Part shown: piece by piece, positions 1 to 5,873 of the stretch | How positions within the stretch are numbered: position 1 is the first letter of the stretch | Layout of the letters: every line of letters begins with the position of its first letter | Origin: an uncultured Eubacterium sp. | Lineage (GTDB): Bacteria > Bacillota > Clostridia > Lachnospirales > Lachnospiraceae | Direction: 5' to 3' | Assembly: GCA_904502145.1 (NCBI GenBank) | Contig: CAJGDH010000063.1 | Location: 1 to 9,090 of the forward strand | Length of the DNA stretch: 9,090 nucleotides | Program-made: the position numbers and the translations under genes | Notes under the pieces: generated by a model | The model's database searches: none | Told to the model about the DNA's origin: nothing | Seen by the model: only the letters and a program-made list of their open reading frames with translations

Positions 1-152
1 ACAGGATAGCCCGACTCCAGCATTTCCCTTATTCCTGAAATATGGTCCTCGTCCATGTGACTGATGATCACATGATCAAGCTTTGAAATGCCGTAATAAT
101 ATAGGGCAGGCCGGATGATTTCCTCGAAGATATGGTCTTTCGAAGAGCTTCC
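1..152 (-). pseudogene. comEC: In-frame continuation of comEC after the TGA: metallo-beta-lactamase domain part (runs off window)
   Basis: Directly after the TGA (155-153) the same frame reads GSSSKDHIFEEIIRPALYYY and stays open to the left edge. It contains VIISHMDEDHISGI, the metal-binding HxDxDH motif of the ComEC MBL domain. So the TGA replaces the second-last glycine of an expected LID-G-GSSS run; one base change from GGA gives TGA. Nothing else in these 50 codons is decayed. I see no Shine-Dalgarno site for separate translation. Either the gene carries a recent nonsense mutation, the stop is read through, or the base is a sequencing error. Confidence 0.75.
121..146 (-). repeat. Stem-loop 6 nt downstream of the in-frame comEC TGA
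   Basis: On the minus strand TCTTCGAAAGA (146-136) pairs with TCTTCGAGGA (130-121) around a 5-nt loop (CCATA). This gives ten pairs including one U-G wobble, with one bulged A. It lies within coding sequence and may be chance. Its place right behind a UGA is where recoding structures sit, but the loop lacks the GU expected of a bacterial selenocysteine element. Confidence 0.35.
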
Positions 153-1994
153 TCAGTCGATCAGAATACTTTTCCTGCCCGGAATACGAAGAAGGATGCA
201 GTCCCCCTGCCCCACATCCAGCATGATGATCCGCAGGTCTTTACTGCCTGCCTCCCAAGAGGGGCAGATGATCAGTGGAAGCAGGAGGATGGGAAGGAGC
301 AAAAAGGGGAACCTCCTCTCTTTCTTCTCTCTTCTATTCAAAACTATGACCAGGAGAAAGAGGAGTTCCGCTCCATAGATCAGAAGGATCCTTCCCACAG
401 AAGGGCATCCCGTTATGATCAGGGAAGCAGGCAGCTTTCTCACATGGGTAAACAGAATACTGTAGCCCCGGAGTATAAAGACAGCCGGCAGAGAAGCAGG
501 TCCACCGGCTCCGAAGAGGCCGAGCAGGCCACTGGCCAGTGCGCTGATAAGCAAAGGGCCCATCAGGGGAAGTACCAGGGGATTCAGCAGGATACTGTAA
601 GGGGTACATTCGTAATATACCCTCATGATCAGCGGGGTGGTCACCAGAAAAACCACAAAACCGGACAGTATCCCGTCTTTGCCGCTCTCCAGCATACTTT
701 TTAAGGTATTGGCCATCAGATTCTTTAAAGCAAATCCTTTCCCCTCTTCTTTCCACTCCCGGAAAAATAAAACCCTGATCCCATCGAAAGATCTCCGGTA
801 TCCCCTATCCCGGAGGAAGGATTCCTCCTCCTCAATGGCCGGTCCCTTGTCCTGAACAACAGGAAGGACCAGGCCCAGGGCGGTCACTGCGGCAAAGGAG
901 ATCTGGAATCCGCTGTCCAGCAGACGGTAGGGATGCTCCGTCAGCATGAGGATCCCGGAAATGCTCATGGCAGTGATCAGATCATAGGCGTATCCCAGAT
1001 ATTCCGCCGTCAGAAAAATCATGTACATGATCACGGCTCTTAACACGGATGTTCCCCAGCCTGTCATGCAGCCGTAAAAGAGGAGGACCAAAGCCCCGCC
1101 CGAACATGCTGCAGGGTAGGACCGCCCCCATCTTCTGAGCCTCCGGTAGATCCTTCCTCCCACACCGGAGATATGCAGTCCGGATACGGCAAGAAGGTGC
1201 ATCATCCCATTTTCTTCATAGAGCCTCCTTTGCTCAGTGCTGAGCCCGGATTTATCCCCGAATGCCATGGCACTGAGCATGGCTGCGTCATCGGAGGAAA
1301 GATGGGTGATAAACCCGGCTTCCATCCTTCTTTTCAGTCGAAAAGCCAGGCCGGATATGGTGGAAGCCGTTTTTTCGACCTTCACCGGACCGGTGATCTT
1401 GCCGGTCAGATATATTCCATTGGCCAGATCGTAATTACGTTCATTAAAACCTCCGGGATTCTTCTCCCTCTCCGGAAAAGAGAGAACGGCAGCAAAAGAC
1501 CCCGTTTCACCCGGAACAGGAAGATCCGGGATGTCCTGCCCCTCTCTTTTGCCGCGCAGGATACATTTTCCCCTCATGGATGTCACCTTGTCATCCAGGA
1601 TAAACACAGGATTAAAGACTGTGTAGGATACTGTACTTTCCGTATCCTTTCTCAGGGTGATCCTCCCCTTCACCTGGTATTCCCTCTCTTCTGTTTTAAG
1701 AGCAAATGTTTCGGCTTCCCCCACCTTTCTCTCTTCCAGGCACCAGAGAAGATTGCCCAGGAGCATGACTGCCAGGAAAAGCCCGGCCCAGAGTCCGACG
1801 CCGGCCCGGATCCGGTCATATTCGATTTTTGTCCCTGAAATAAAAAAAGGCTTCTCCTTTAACGCCGCCCTGTGAAAACAGAGGGCAGCCAGAAAAAGCG
1901 AAGCCGGAATCATGACCCCAGTCAGATACAGCAGATAACCGCACAGCTCTCCAAGCACAAGCCCTATCAGCAGTACAAACAAAGGTCTTTTCAT
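153..1994 (-). CDS. comEC: ComEC/Rec2 DNA-uptake channel, stopped by an in-frame TGA in the metallo-beta-lactamase domain
   Basis: ComEC forms the membrane channel through which single-stranded DNA enters during transformation; its C-terminal metallo-beta-lactamase (MBL) domain is thought to degrade the other strand. The 613 codons to the first stop include two N-terminal hydrophobic segments (about 5-40 and 64-84) with a DUF4131-type domain up to about 205. The Competence domain follows (about 235-550), with HLLAVSGLHI (266-275), TGWGTSVLRA (311-320) and LLDSGFQISFAAV (358-370). More membrane helices run to about 577, and the MBL domain opens with MLDVGQGDCILL (591-602). The frame stops at LID (611-613), where family members continue with Gly-Gly; full-length relatives are about 750-850 aa. 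The ATG at 1994 follows AAGGAGA by 9 nt. A charged stretch at 381-440 between membrane segments looks longer than usual. If the TGA stops translation, the nuclease-like domain is lost and transformation may fail. Confidence 0.9.
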   Translation of the reverse strand: MKRPLFVLLIGLVLGELCGYLLYLTGVMIPASLFLAALCFHRAALKEKPFFISGTKIEYDRIRAGVGLWAGLFLAVMLLGNLLWCLEERKVGEAETFALKTEEREYQVKGRITLRKDTESTVSYTVFNPVFILDDKVTSMRGKCILRGKREGQDIPDLPVPGETGSFAAVLSFPEREKNPGGFNERNYDLANGIYLTGKITGPVKVEKTASTISGLAFRLKRRMEAGFITHLSSDDAAMLSAMAFGDKSGLSTEQRRLYEENGMMHLLAVSGLHISGVGGRIYRRLRRWGRSYPAACSGGALVLLFYGCMTGWGTSVLRAVIMYMIFLTAEYLGYAYDLITAMSISGILMLTEHPYRLLDSGFQISFAAVTALGLVLPVVQDKGPAIEEEESFLRDRGYRRSFDGIRVLFFREWKEEGKGFALKNLMANTLKSMLESGKDGILSGFVVFLVTTPLIMRVYYECTPYSILLNPLVLPLMGPLLISALASGLLGLFGAGGPASLPAVFILRGYSILFTHVRKLPASLIITGCPSVGRILLIYGAELLFLLVIVLNRREKKERRFPFLLLPILLLPLIICPSWEAGSKDLRIIMLDVGQGDCILLRIPGRKSILID

Positions 1995-2003
1995 ATGAAA
2001 TTA

Positions 2004-2010
2004 TCTCCTT
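2004..2010 (-). promoter_or_regulatory. Ribosome binding site of comEC overlapping the upstream stop codon
   Basis: AAGGAGA shares its first bases with the TAA (2011-2009) of the GerMN gene and lies 9 nt before the comEC ATG. The overlap implies that the ribosome ending on the lipoprotein gene clears or occupies the comEC start. Confidence 0.7.
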
Positions 2011-2956
2011 ACTCCCCGCTCTCTTCAACGTAGGAGTAATCGTGGCTCATGGGAGAGTCAAAACCTGCCACGTCATTCATGTTTGATATGGTTTCCCCGT
2101 TAACCGTAAACTGTACCCTGGTGATCCTGGTCAGGGAGGTGAGGGTGTTGACCATGGAATAGATCTTGATCTCTTCATCCACCCCGTTGATATGCTGCCT
2201 GATCTCATCATTCAGATCCACATAGCATATATTCTGGATCACATGGATCCGGTTGAAGGTCAGTTCCCTGGGGATGGGACTTTTCACGTTCTCCCCCCAG
2301 TTTTCCTTGAGGGCCTCAAGTGCTGCCTCCTCCATGGATTGGTTGTCCTTTGCTTCCAGGTCCACGGATACTTCCACCAGTCCGTCCCCCTTAAGATTGG
2401 AACAGAACAGGCTGACGGTTTCCGTGTAATCATAGACATGATTTTTATCATCATCCAGGACGAATGATTCCTCATCCATCCTGCCCACCAGGGTGCCGTC
2501 CTCATTGGCCAGGGGATCATCGTTCACGAAAAAGGTGACAGCGGATATCCCGTCAAGCTGAATGATGGACTTTACGATGGCGGCTCTCATCAGGATCTCA
2601 CGGCTTGGATCCATCTGTGTATAGCCGGAACCGAAAGTGATGGAGGCAACCTCCTCCTCATCGATGCTGACTTTCTGATGCTGAACCTGCTTATTGAACA
2701 CAGAGGTATATTTAAATTTGGCGTTCCCATCCACCTGGGCCAGTTCATCCAGAACCAGCTCTGCATTGGCCCTGGGGTCATCCGAAAGGATGATATCCAT
2801 TTCTTTGCTTACCAGACCGTCCTCCTCAGGATTCAGGTAATAGAAGGTAAGCTTGTCTGTTTTTCCGTCGGCAGAATCCTCCCCTGCCTGTTGGCATCCG
2901 AATGTCAGGGAAAGGATCAGCACCATCAGCAGAATACTTATCCGGTTTCTTTTCAT
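2009..2956 (-). CDS. GerMN-domain lipoprotein (GerM/LpqB-like)
   Basis: This is a predicted membrane-anchored extracellular lipoprotein of 315 aa. A basic start and hydrophobic core end in TFGC with Cys21 as the lipid-bearing residue. Two GerMN-type repeats follow, at roughly 34-150 and 176-298. They share a closing pattern: a helix, then VTFFVNDDPL (140-149) in the first and VQFTVNGETI (281-290) in the second. GerMN domains occur in Bacillus GerM, needed for spore formation and germination, and in actinobacterial LpqB, which is encoded next to the MtrAB two-component system and affects its kinase. Position right after a kinase suggests a similar accessory sensor role here (inference); a cell-wall or spore role is the alternative. 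Its TAA overlaps the ribosome site of comEC, so the two are translated from one message. Confidence 0.88.
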   Translation of the reverse strand: MKRNRISILLMVLILSLTFGCQQAGEDSADGKTDKLTFYYLNPEEDGLVSKEMDIILSDDPRANAELVLDELAQVDGNAKFKYTSVFNKQVQHQKVSIDEEEVASITFGSGYTQMDPSREILMRAAIVKSIIQLDGISAVTFFVNDDPLANEDGTLVGRMDEESFVLDDDKNHVYDYTETVSLFCSNLKGDGLVEVSVDLEAKDNQSMEEAALEALKENWGENVKSPIPRELTFNRIHVIQNICYVDLNDEIRQHINGVDEEIKIYSMVNTLTSLTRITRVQFTVNGETISNMNDVAGFDSPMSHDYSYVEESGE

Positions 2957-2961
2957 GATCT

Positions 2962-2967
2962 CCTCCT
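2962..2967 (-). promoter_or_regulatory. Ribosome binding site of the GerMN lipoprotein gene
   Basis: A full consensus AGGAGG lies 5 nt before the ATG at 2956-2954, inside the 23-nt gap after the kinase stop. It sets the start directly before the lipoprotein signal peptide. Confidence 0.8.
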
Positions 2968-2979
2968 GTCATCCTGATG

Positions 2980-4422
2980 TCATCCGATGTAATTGAGAGG
3001 AATACGGATGATAAATGTCGTTCCCTCCCCTTCCTTGCTGTGTACCCGGATGGAACCCTTGTGAAGGAGGACCACTTTCCTGGAAATCGCAAGGCCAAGG
3101 CCCGTGCCGCCGGTCTCCCTGGACCGGGCCTTATCCACACGGTAAAACCGCTCAAAGATACGTTCCTGGCAGTCTTCCGGTATTCCTACTCCATCGTCTC
3201 TGACCCTGATGTAGAAGAATTTATGATCCGCGTTAAGGTAGACATTCACATGCCCGCCCGGATTATTGTATTTGACAGCATTCTCAATAATATTGTTGCA
3301 GGCCAGAGAGAGCTTGCCCACATCCACCTCCGCCACGACCTGACGCATGGTCTCAAGGTGGATCGTGATATTCTGCTTCTCGGCGATGGGGGTGATCCGC
3401 TTCAGCAGCTGCTCAAGCAGATCATTGATATTAGCCGGAGAGATATTCAGGTCTCCGGAAGCTTTATCCATACGCACCAGATCAAGAAGGTCCGTGATGA
3501 TCTGGTTCTCCCTGTCGATCTCGTGAACGATATCCTGCATAAACTCCTCGTAGAGTTCCACGGGAGCATTCTCCTGCATGAGGAGGGAATCGGCAAGGAT
3601 CTTCATGGAGGTGATGGGGGTTTTCAGTTCGTGGGACACATTGGACACAAATTCCTGCCGGCTGTTCTCAAGTTCCTTGAACCGGTCGGTGATCTTGTTG
3701 AAAGCGACGGCCATCTGGTAGAATTCCTTGAATCCTTCCTCCGACAGCCTGTTCTCCTGATGCCCCTCCGCGATGACGTTCATCTCCGTCCGGATATCGT
3801 GGAAACAGTGGCGGATAAAAAGGGTAAGCGCAATTCCGAGAAGGATGCTTATCAGGAAAAATATACCGTTGACCACAGTCCTGCGTTCATCAATGTGGAG
3901 CATCAGCCCTTCCTTCTCTTTCAGAGAGGCCAGGGTGATGATCACTCCTTTGCTGTGATCAGCATCCTTGTCATAGATACCTGTCATCACCTGAATGAAA
4001 GAATCACCCACCTTTTTGGCGGCAACTTTTTCCCCCTTCATGGCTTTAAGGGTATCTGCCGTGACAATGTACTGGTTGAGATTTCTCTCATAAGTGTCCG
4101 AGACCACCTCAAAATTGGGAGCCAGAAGGATGATCCTTCCCTCCACTTCACTGGCCATGGACTGGAGTTCACTGACTGTATCCGTATTATCATCGGACTC
4201 CTCCGCAAAAGAGAACTGGTCCATCCCTTCATAGAAGATACGGTTGGCCAGAATGGTATTCTGGATCCTGACCGTCTCCTCCCTCATCTGCAGCATCTTA
4301 CTGTCCTGGGCGGCAAGGAGCCGTCCGGAAGAGATCTGCAGAAACAGATTCAGGATAAGGATAAAGAGGACCCCGATAAAAACGGAAAAGGAAACATAAT
4401 GGGAGATTACTCTAGAATTAAT
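2980..4422 (-). CDS. Membrane sensor histidine kinase with extracellular domain and HAMP (start codon uncertain)
   Basis: This is the partner kinase of the preceding regulator. The first ATG in frame (4296) would give 438 aa and drop the first membrane helix. The open frame runs on upstream to a TAG at 4440-4438 and encodes the hydrophobic stretch FSVFIGVLFILILNLFLQ, a clear TM1. No ATG, GTG or TTG lies before it; ATT at 4422, giving MNSRVISHY, or ATC at 4407 are the only likely starts, so the given end is tentative. Counted from 4296: extracellular PAS/Cache-like domain up to about 138 (GRIILLAPNFEVVSD, 53-67); TM2 143-163; HAMP about 164-215; HisKA with SHELKTP and His222; N box NNIIENAVKYN (334-344); G1 DDGVGIP (367-373); F box FERFYRVD; G2 GGTGLGLAI (396-404). 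All catalytic motifs are intact. It ends in TGA, 23 nt before the GerMN gene. Confidence 0.9.
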   Translation of the reverse strand: MNSRVISHYVSFSVFIGVLFILILNLFLQISSGRLLAAQDSKMLQMREETVRIQNTILANRIFYEGMDQFSFAEESDDNTDTVSELQSMASEVEGRIILLAPNFEVVSDTYERNLNQYIVTADTLKAMKGEKVAAKKVGDSFIQVMTGIYDKDADHSKGVIITLASLKEKEGLMLHIDERRTVVNGIFFLISILLGIALTLFIRHCFHDIRTEMNVIAEGHQENRLSEEGFKEFYQMAVAFNKITDRFKELENSRQEFVSNVSHELKTPITSMKILADSLLMQENAPVELYEEFMQDIVHEIDRENQIITDLLDLVRMDKASGDLNISPANINDLLEQLLKRITPIAEKQNITIHLETMRQVVAEVDVGKLSLACNNIIENAVKYNNPGGHVNVYLNADHKFFYIRVRDDGVGIPEDCQERIFERFYRVDKARSRETGGTGLGLAISRKVVLLHKGSIRVHSKEGEGTTFIIRIPLNYIG

Positions 4423-5101
4423 CCTGGAAATAATAACCTACCCCCCATTTTGTATGGATGTATACAGGATCTCCCGGATTCTCCTCGATCTTTTCACGAA
4501 GGCGCCGGATATGGACGTCAACCGTCCGGACATCACCGGGATAGTCGTATCCCCACACGATATTCAGCAGATTTTCCCTGCTGTAGACCTTGTTCGGATG
4601 GAAGGAAAGCAGCTCGAGCAGATCGTATTCCTTGGCGGTGAGTTTCACCTCTTTGCCGTCGGTAAACACTCTCCTGCTGTCGCAGTCGATCTTGAGGCCG
4701 TTTTTCTCAAACAGCTTCTTCTCCTCCTCCACAACCTTGCGGGAGCTTCTGCGCATGATGGCTTTGATCCTGGCCTTCACCTCGAGGATATTGAACGGTT
4801 TTGTGATGTAATCATCAGCCCCGTATTCAAGGCCGAGGATCTTATCCATGTCGTCGCCTTTTGCCGTCAGCATGATGATCGGCATGTTGGAAAATTCACG
4901 GATCATCTGGCATACTTCAAACCCGTTCATCTTCGGGAGCATCACGTCCAGAAGGACCACGTCATACTCGGTCTTCCTGGCCATCTCCAGGGCTTCCTCG
5001 CCGTCGTAGGCGCAGTCCACTTCCATGTCATCCTGCACCAGGGAGAATTTGATCCCTTTCACAATAAGTTTTTCGTCATCAACCACCAGAACTTTTTTCA
5101 T
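4418..5101 (-). CDS. OmpR/PhoB-family response regulator (WalR-like)
   Basis: This is a DNA-binding transcription regulator of 227 aa, the standard length. The receiver domain (1-120) has the acidic pair Asp8/Asp9, phosphorylation site Asp52 in LLDVMLP, Thr79 and Lys101 in TKPF, all as needed for phosphotransfer. A winged-helix domain (about 130-227) includes LTAKEYDLLELL, SRENLLNIVWGY, RTVDVHIRRLREKI and the closing GVGYYF. It resembles the WalR/PhoB branch, but the target genes cannot be read from the sequence. The ATG follows AGGAGA (5116-5111) by 9 nt. Its TAA (4420-4418) abuts the sensor kinase frame, so kinase and regulator are almost certainly a cognate pair. Lying between comEA and comEC, it may respond to an envelope signal and control this operon, which is inference. 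Confidence 0.95.
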   Translation of the reverse strand: MKKVLVVDDEKLIVKGIKFSLVQDDMEVDCAYDGEEALEMARKTEYDVVLLDVMLPKMNGFEVCQMIREFSNMPIIMLTAKGDDMDKILGLEYGADDYITKPFNILEVKARIKAIMRRSSRKVVEEEKKLFEKNGLKIDCDSRRVFTDGKEVKLTAKEYDLLELLSFHPNKVYSRENLLNIVWGYDYPGDVRTVDVHIRRLREKIEENPGDPVYIHTKWGVGYYFQD

Positions 5102-5140
5102 AACCCTATGTCTCCTATATCTTAAGCCACTTTGTGTATA

Positions 5141-5779
5141 TCATATCTCGATCAGATCTTTTATCTTCTGATAGATCCCGTCTCCGATTCCGTCTACCTT
5201 CTTTATCTCCTCGATGGAGGAAAACCCTCCGTGGGCCTCTCTGTAGGCAATGATGGCTTCCGCCCGGCCCTCCCCGATACCGTTTAATGACATCAGGTCC
5301 TGTTTTCCGGCCGCATTGAGATGGACTTTGCCGTCCCCGGCAGACCCTGAAGGGCCGGCCTTTGACGGACTGCTTCCGGAATCACCTTCCGGGAGAACCT
5401 CGATCTGTGTTCCGTCCTCCAGCAGCTGTGCCAGATTTACACTTCTCTCATCTGCATCTTCAGAGAAGCCTCCGGCCGCCCGGACCGCCGCATCGATCCT
5501 CTGGCCTTCCTGAAAAGTATACAGGCCCGGCTTTTTCACACAACCGCATACATGGACATAGATCCGGGAACCGGGATCATCCTCCGCAGTCATACCCGTC
5601 TCCTCTTCGGGAGCCGTATCTGTGGCCGCTTCGGAACCGGTTTCTGCCATCTCCCGGATAAGGACCGGATCCTCCCCGGGATATAAATCCGATAAAAAAC
5701 GGAAGTTGCACCCTTCCAGCATCAAGCCTGATGATATGACAAGAAAAATGCAACAGATAAATCGTTTCTTCCTGTTCAA
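5141..5779 (-). CDS. comEA: ComEA-family DNA-binding protein, predicted lipoprotein
   Basis: ComEA binds incoming double-stranded DNA outside the membrane and passes it to the ComEC channel during natural transformation. The 212-residue product has a basic start and hydrophobic stretch (1-20), then LEGC with Cys24, which looks like a lipobox; classical ComEA has a transmembrane anchor instead. A low-complexity acidic and Ser/Thr linker (45-70) follows. Next is an SLBB domain (73-129; VHVCGCVKKPG, AAGGF, DGTQIEVL), then a Gly/Ser linker (132-150) and a helix-hairpin-helix pair (151-212; LNAAGKQDLMSLNGIG and VDGIGDGIYQKI) that contacts DNA backbone. All expected ComEA domains are present. It starts at TTG behind GGGAGG, ends in TGA, and lies 39 nt before the response regulator gene. 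It is probably in one transcript with the comEC at the other end of this gene train. Confidence 0.9.
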   Translation of the reverse strand: MNRKKRFICCIFLVISSGLMLEGCNFRFLSDLYPGEDPVLIREMAETGSEAATDTAPEEETGMTAEDDPGSRIYVHVCGCVKKPGLYTFQEGQRIDAAVRAAGGFSEDADERSVNLAQLLEDGTQIEVLPEGDSGSSPSKAGPSGSAGDGKVHLNAAGKQDLMSLNGIGEGRAEAIIAYREAHGGFSSIEEIKKVDGIGDGIYQKIKDLIEI

Positions 5780-5787
5780 AAGCTGTT

Positions 5788-5793
5788 CCTCCC
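5788..5793 (-). promoter_or_regulatory. Ribosome binding site that supports a TTG start for comEA
   Basis: GGGAGG lies 8 nt before TTG (5779-5777). No ATG stands in a suitable place, so this strong site decides in favour of the TTG start codon. Confidence 0.75.
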
Positions 5794-5803
5794 TTCAGAA
5801 GGG
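5791..5803 (-). repeat. Palindrome next to the comEA ribosome binding site
   Basis: CCCTTCTGAAGGG is a perfect inverted repeat whose right arm supplies the first G bases of the GGGAGG Shine-Dalgarno site. As RNA, a CCCT/AGGG stem with a 5-nt loop could partly hide the site. It is very short, so any role in translation control is speculation. Confidence 0.3.
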
Positions 5804-5837
5804 CGGCAGCCTGAACCGGTTTTCCGTAACCATATAT

Positions 5838-5866
5838 ATAATAACCAAAAATGGAAATGAATACAA
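5838..5866 (-). promoter_or_regulatory. Candidate sigma-A-type promoter ahead of comEA
   Basis: On the minus strand TTGTAT (5866-5861) and TATTAT (5843-5838) are separated by exactly 17 nt. The -10 matches the consensus in 5 of 6 bases and the -35 in only 3 of 6. The 94-nt gap between argD and comEA is the longest in the window and is A/T-rich, as promoter regions usually are. It would start the comEA-to-comEC transcript about 50 nt before the comEA start codon. Confidence 0.45.
5852..5865 (-). promoter_or_regulatory. Possible ARG-box-like operator (weak)
   Basis: TGTATTCATTTCCA on the minus strand matches the ArgR/AhrC box arms (TGNAT, 4 nt, ATNCA) at all fixed arm positions but one; the central four bases are TCAT rather than all A/T. 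It overlaps the candidate -35 of the comEA promoter just after argD. A single imperfect half-conserved box in A/T-rich DNA is easily chance. Confidence 0.2.
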
Positions 5867-5873
5867 GAGTCAG

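Noticed and set aside
153..155. Alternative genetic code with TGA read as glycine (as in Gracilibacteria)
   Set aside because: Replacing Gly would fit this codon, but argJ, comEA and the kinase all end in TGA at the expected family C-termini, and no other in-frame TGA appears in any gene here.
132..704. Plus-strand frames opposite the 3' part of comEC
   Set aside because: Composition is Gln/Arg/Ser-rich with no recognisable fold, while the minus strand encodes clear ComEC membrane segments.
2977..4641. A 554-codon open frame on the plus strand opposite the kinase and regulator
   Set aside because: It is exactly antisense to two genes with complete catalytic motifs, shows no domain of its own and has no good ribosome site. 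Codon use on the minus strand leaves few antisense stops.
5780..5873. Rho-independent terminator or riboswitch between argD and comEA
   Set aside because: No G/C-rich hairpin followed by a T-run is present and no known riboswitch core can be seen; only short palindromes (AACCGGTT, CCCTTCTGAAGGG) occur.
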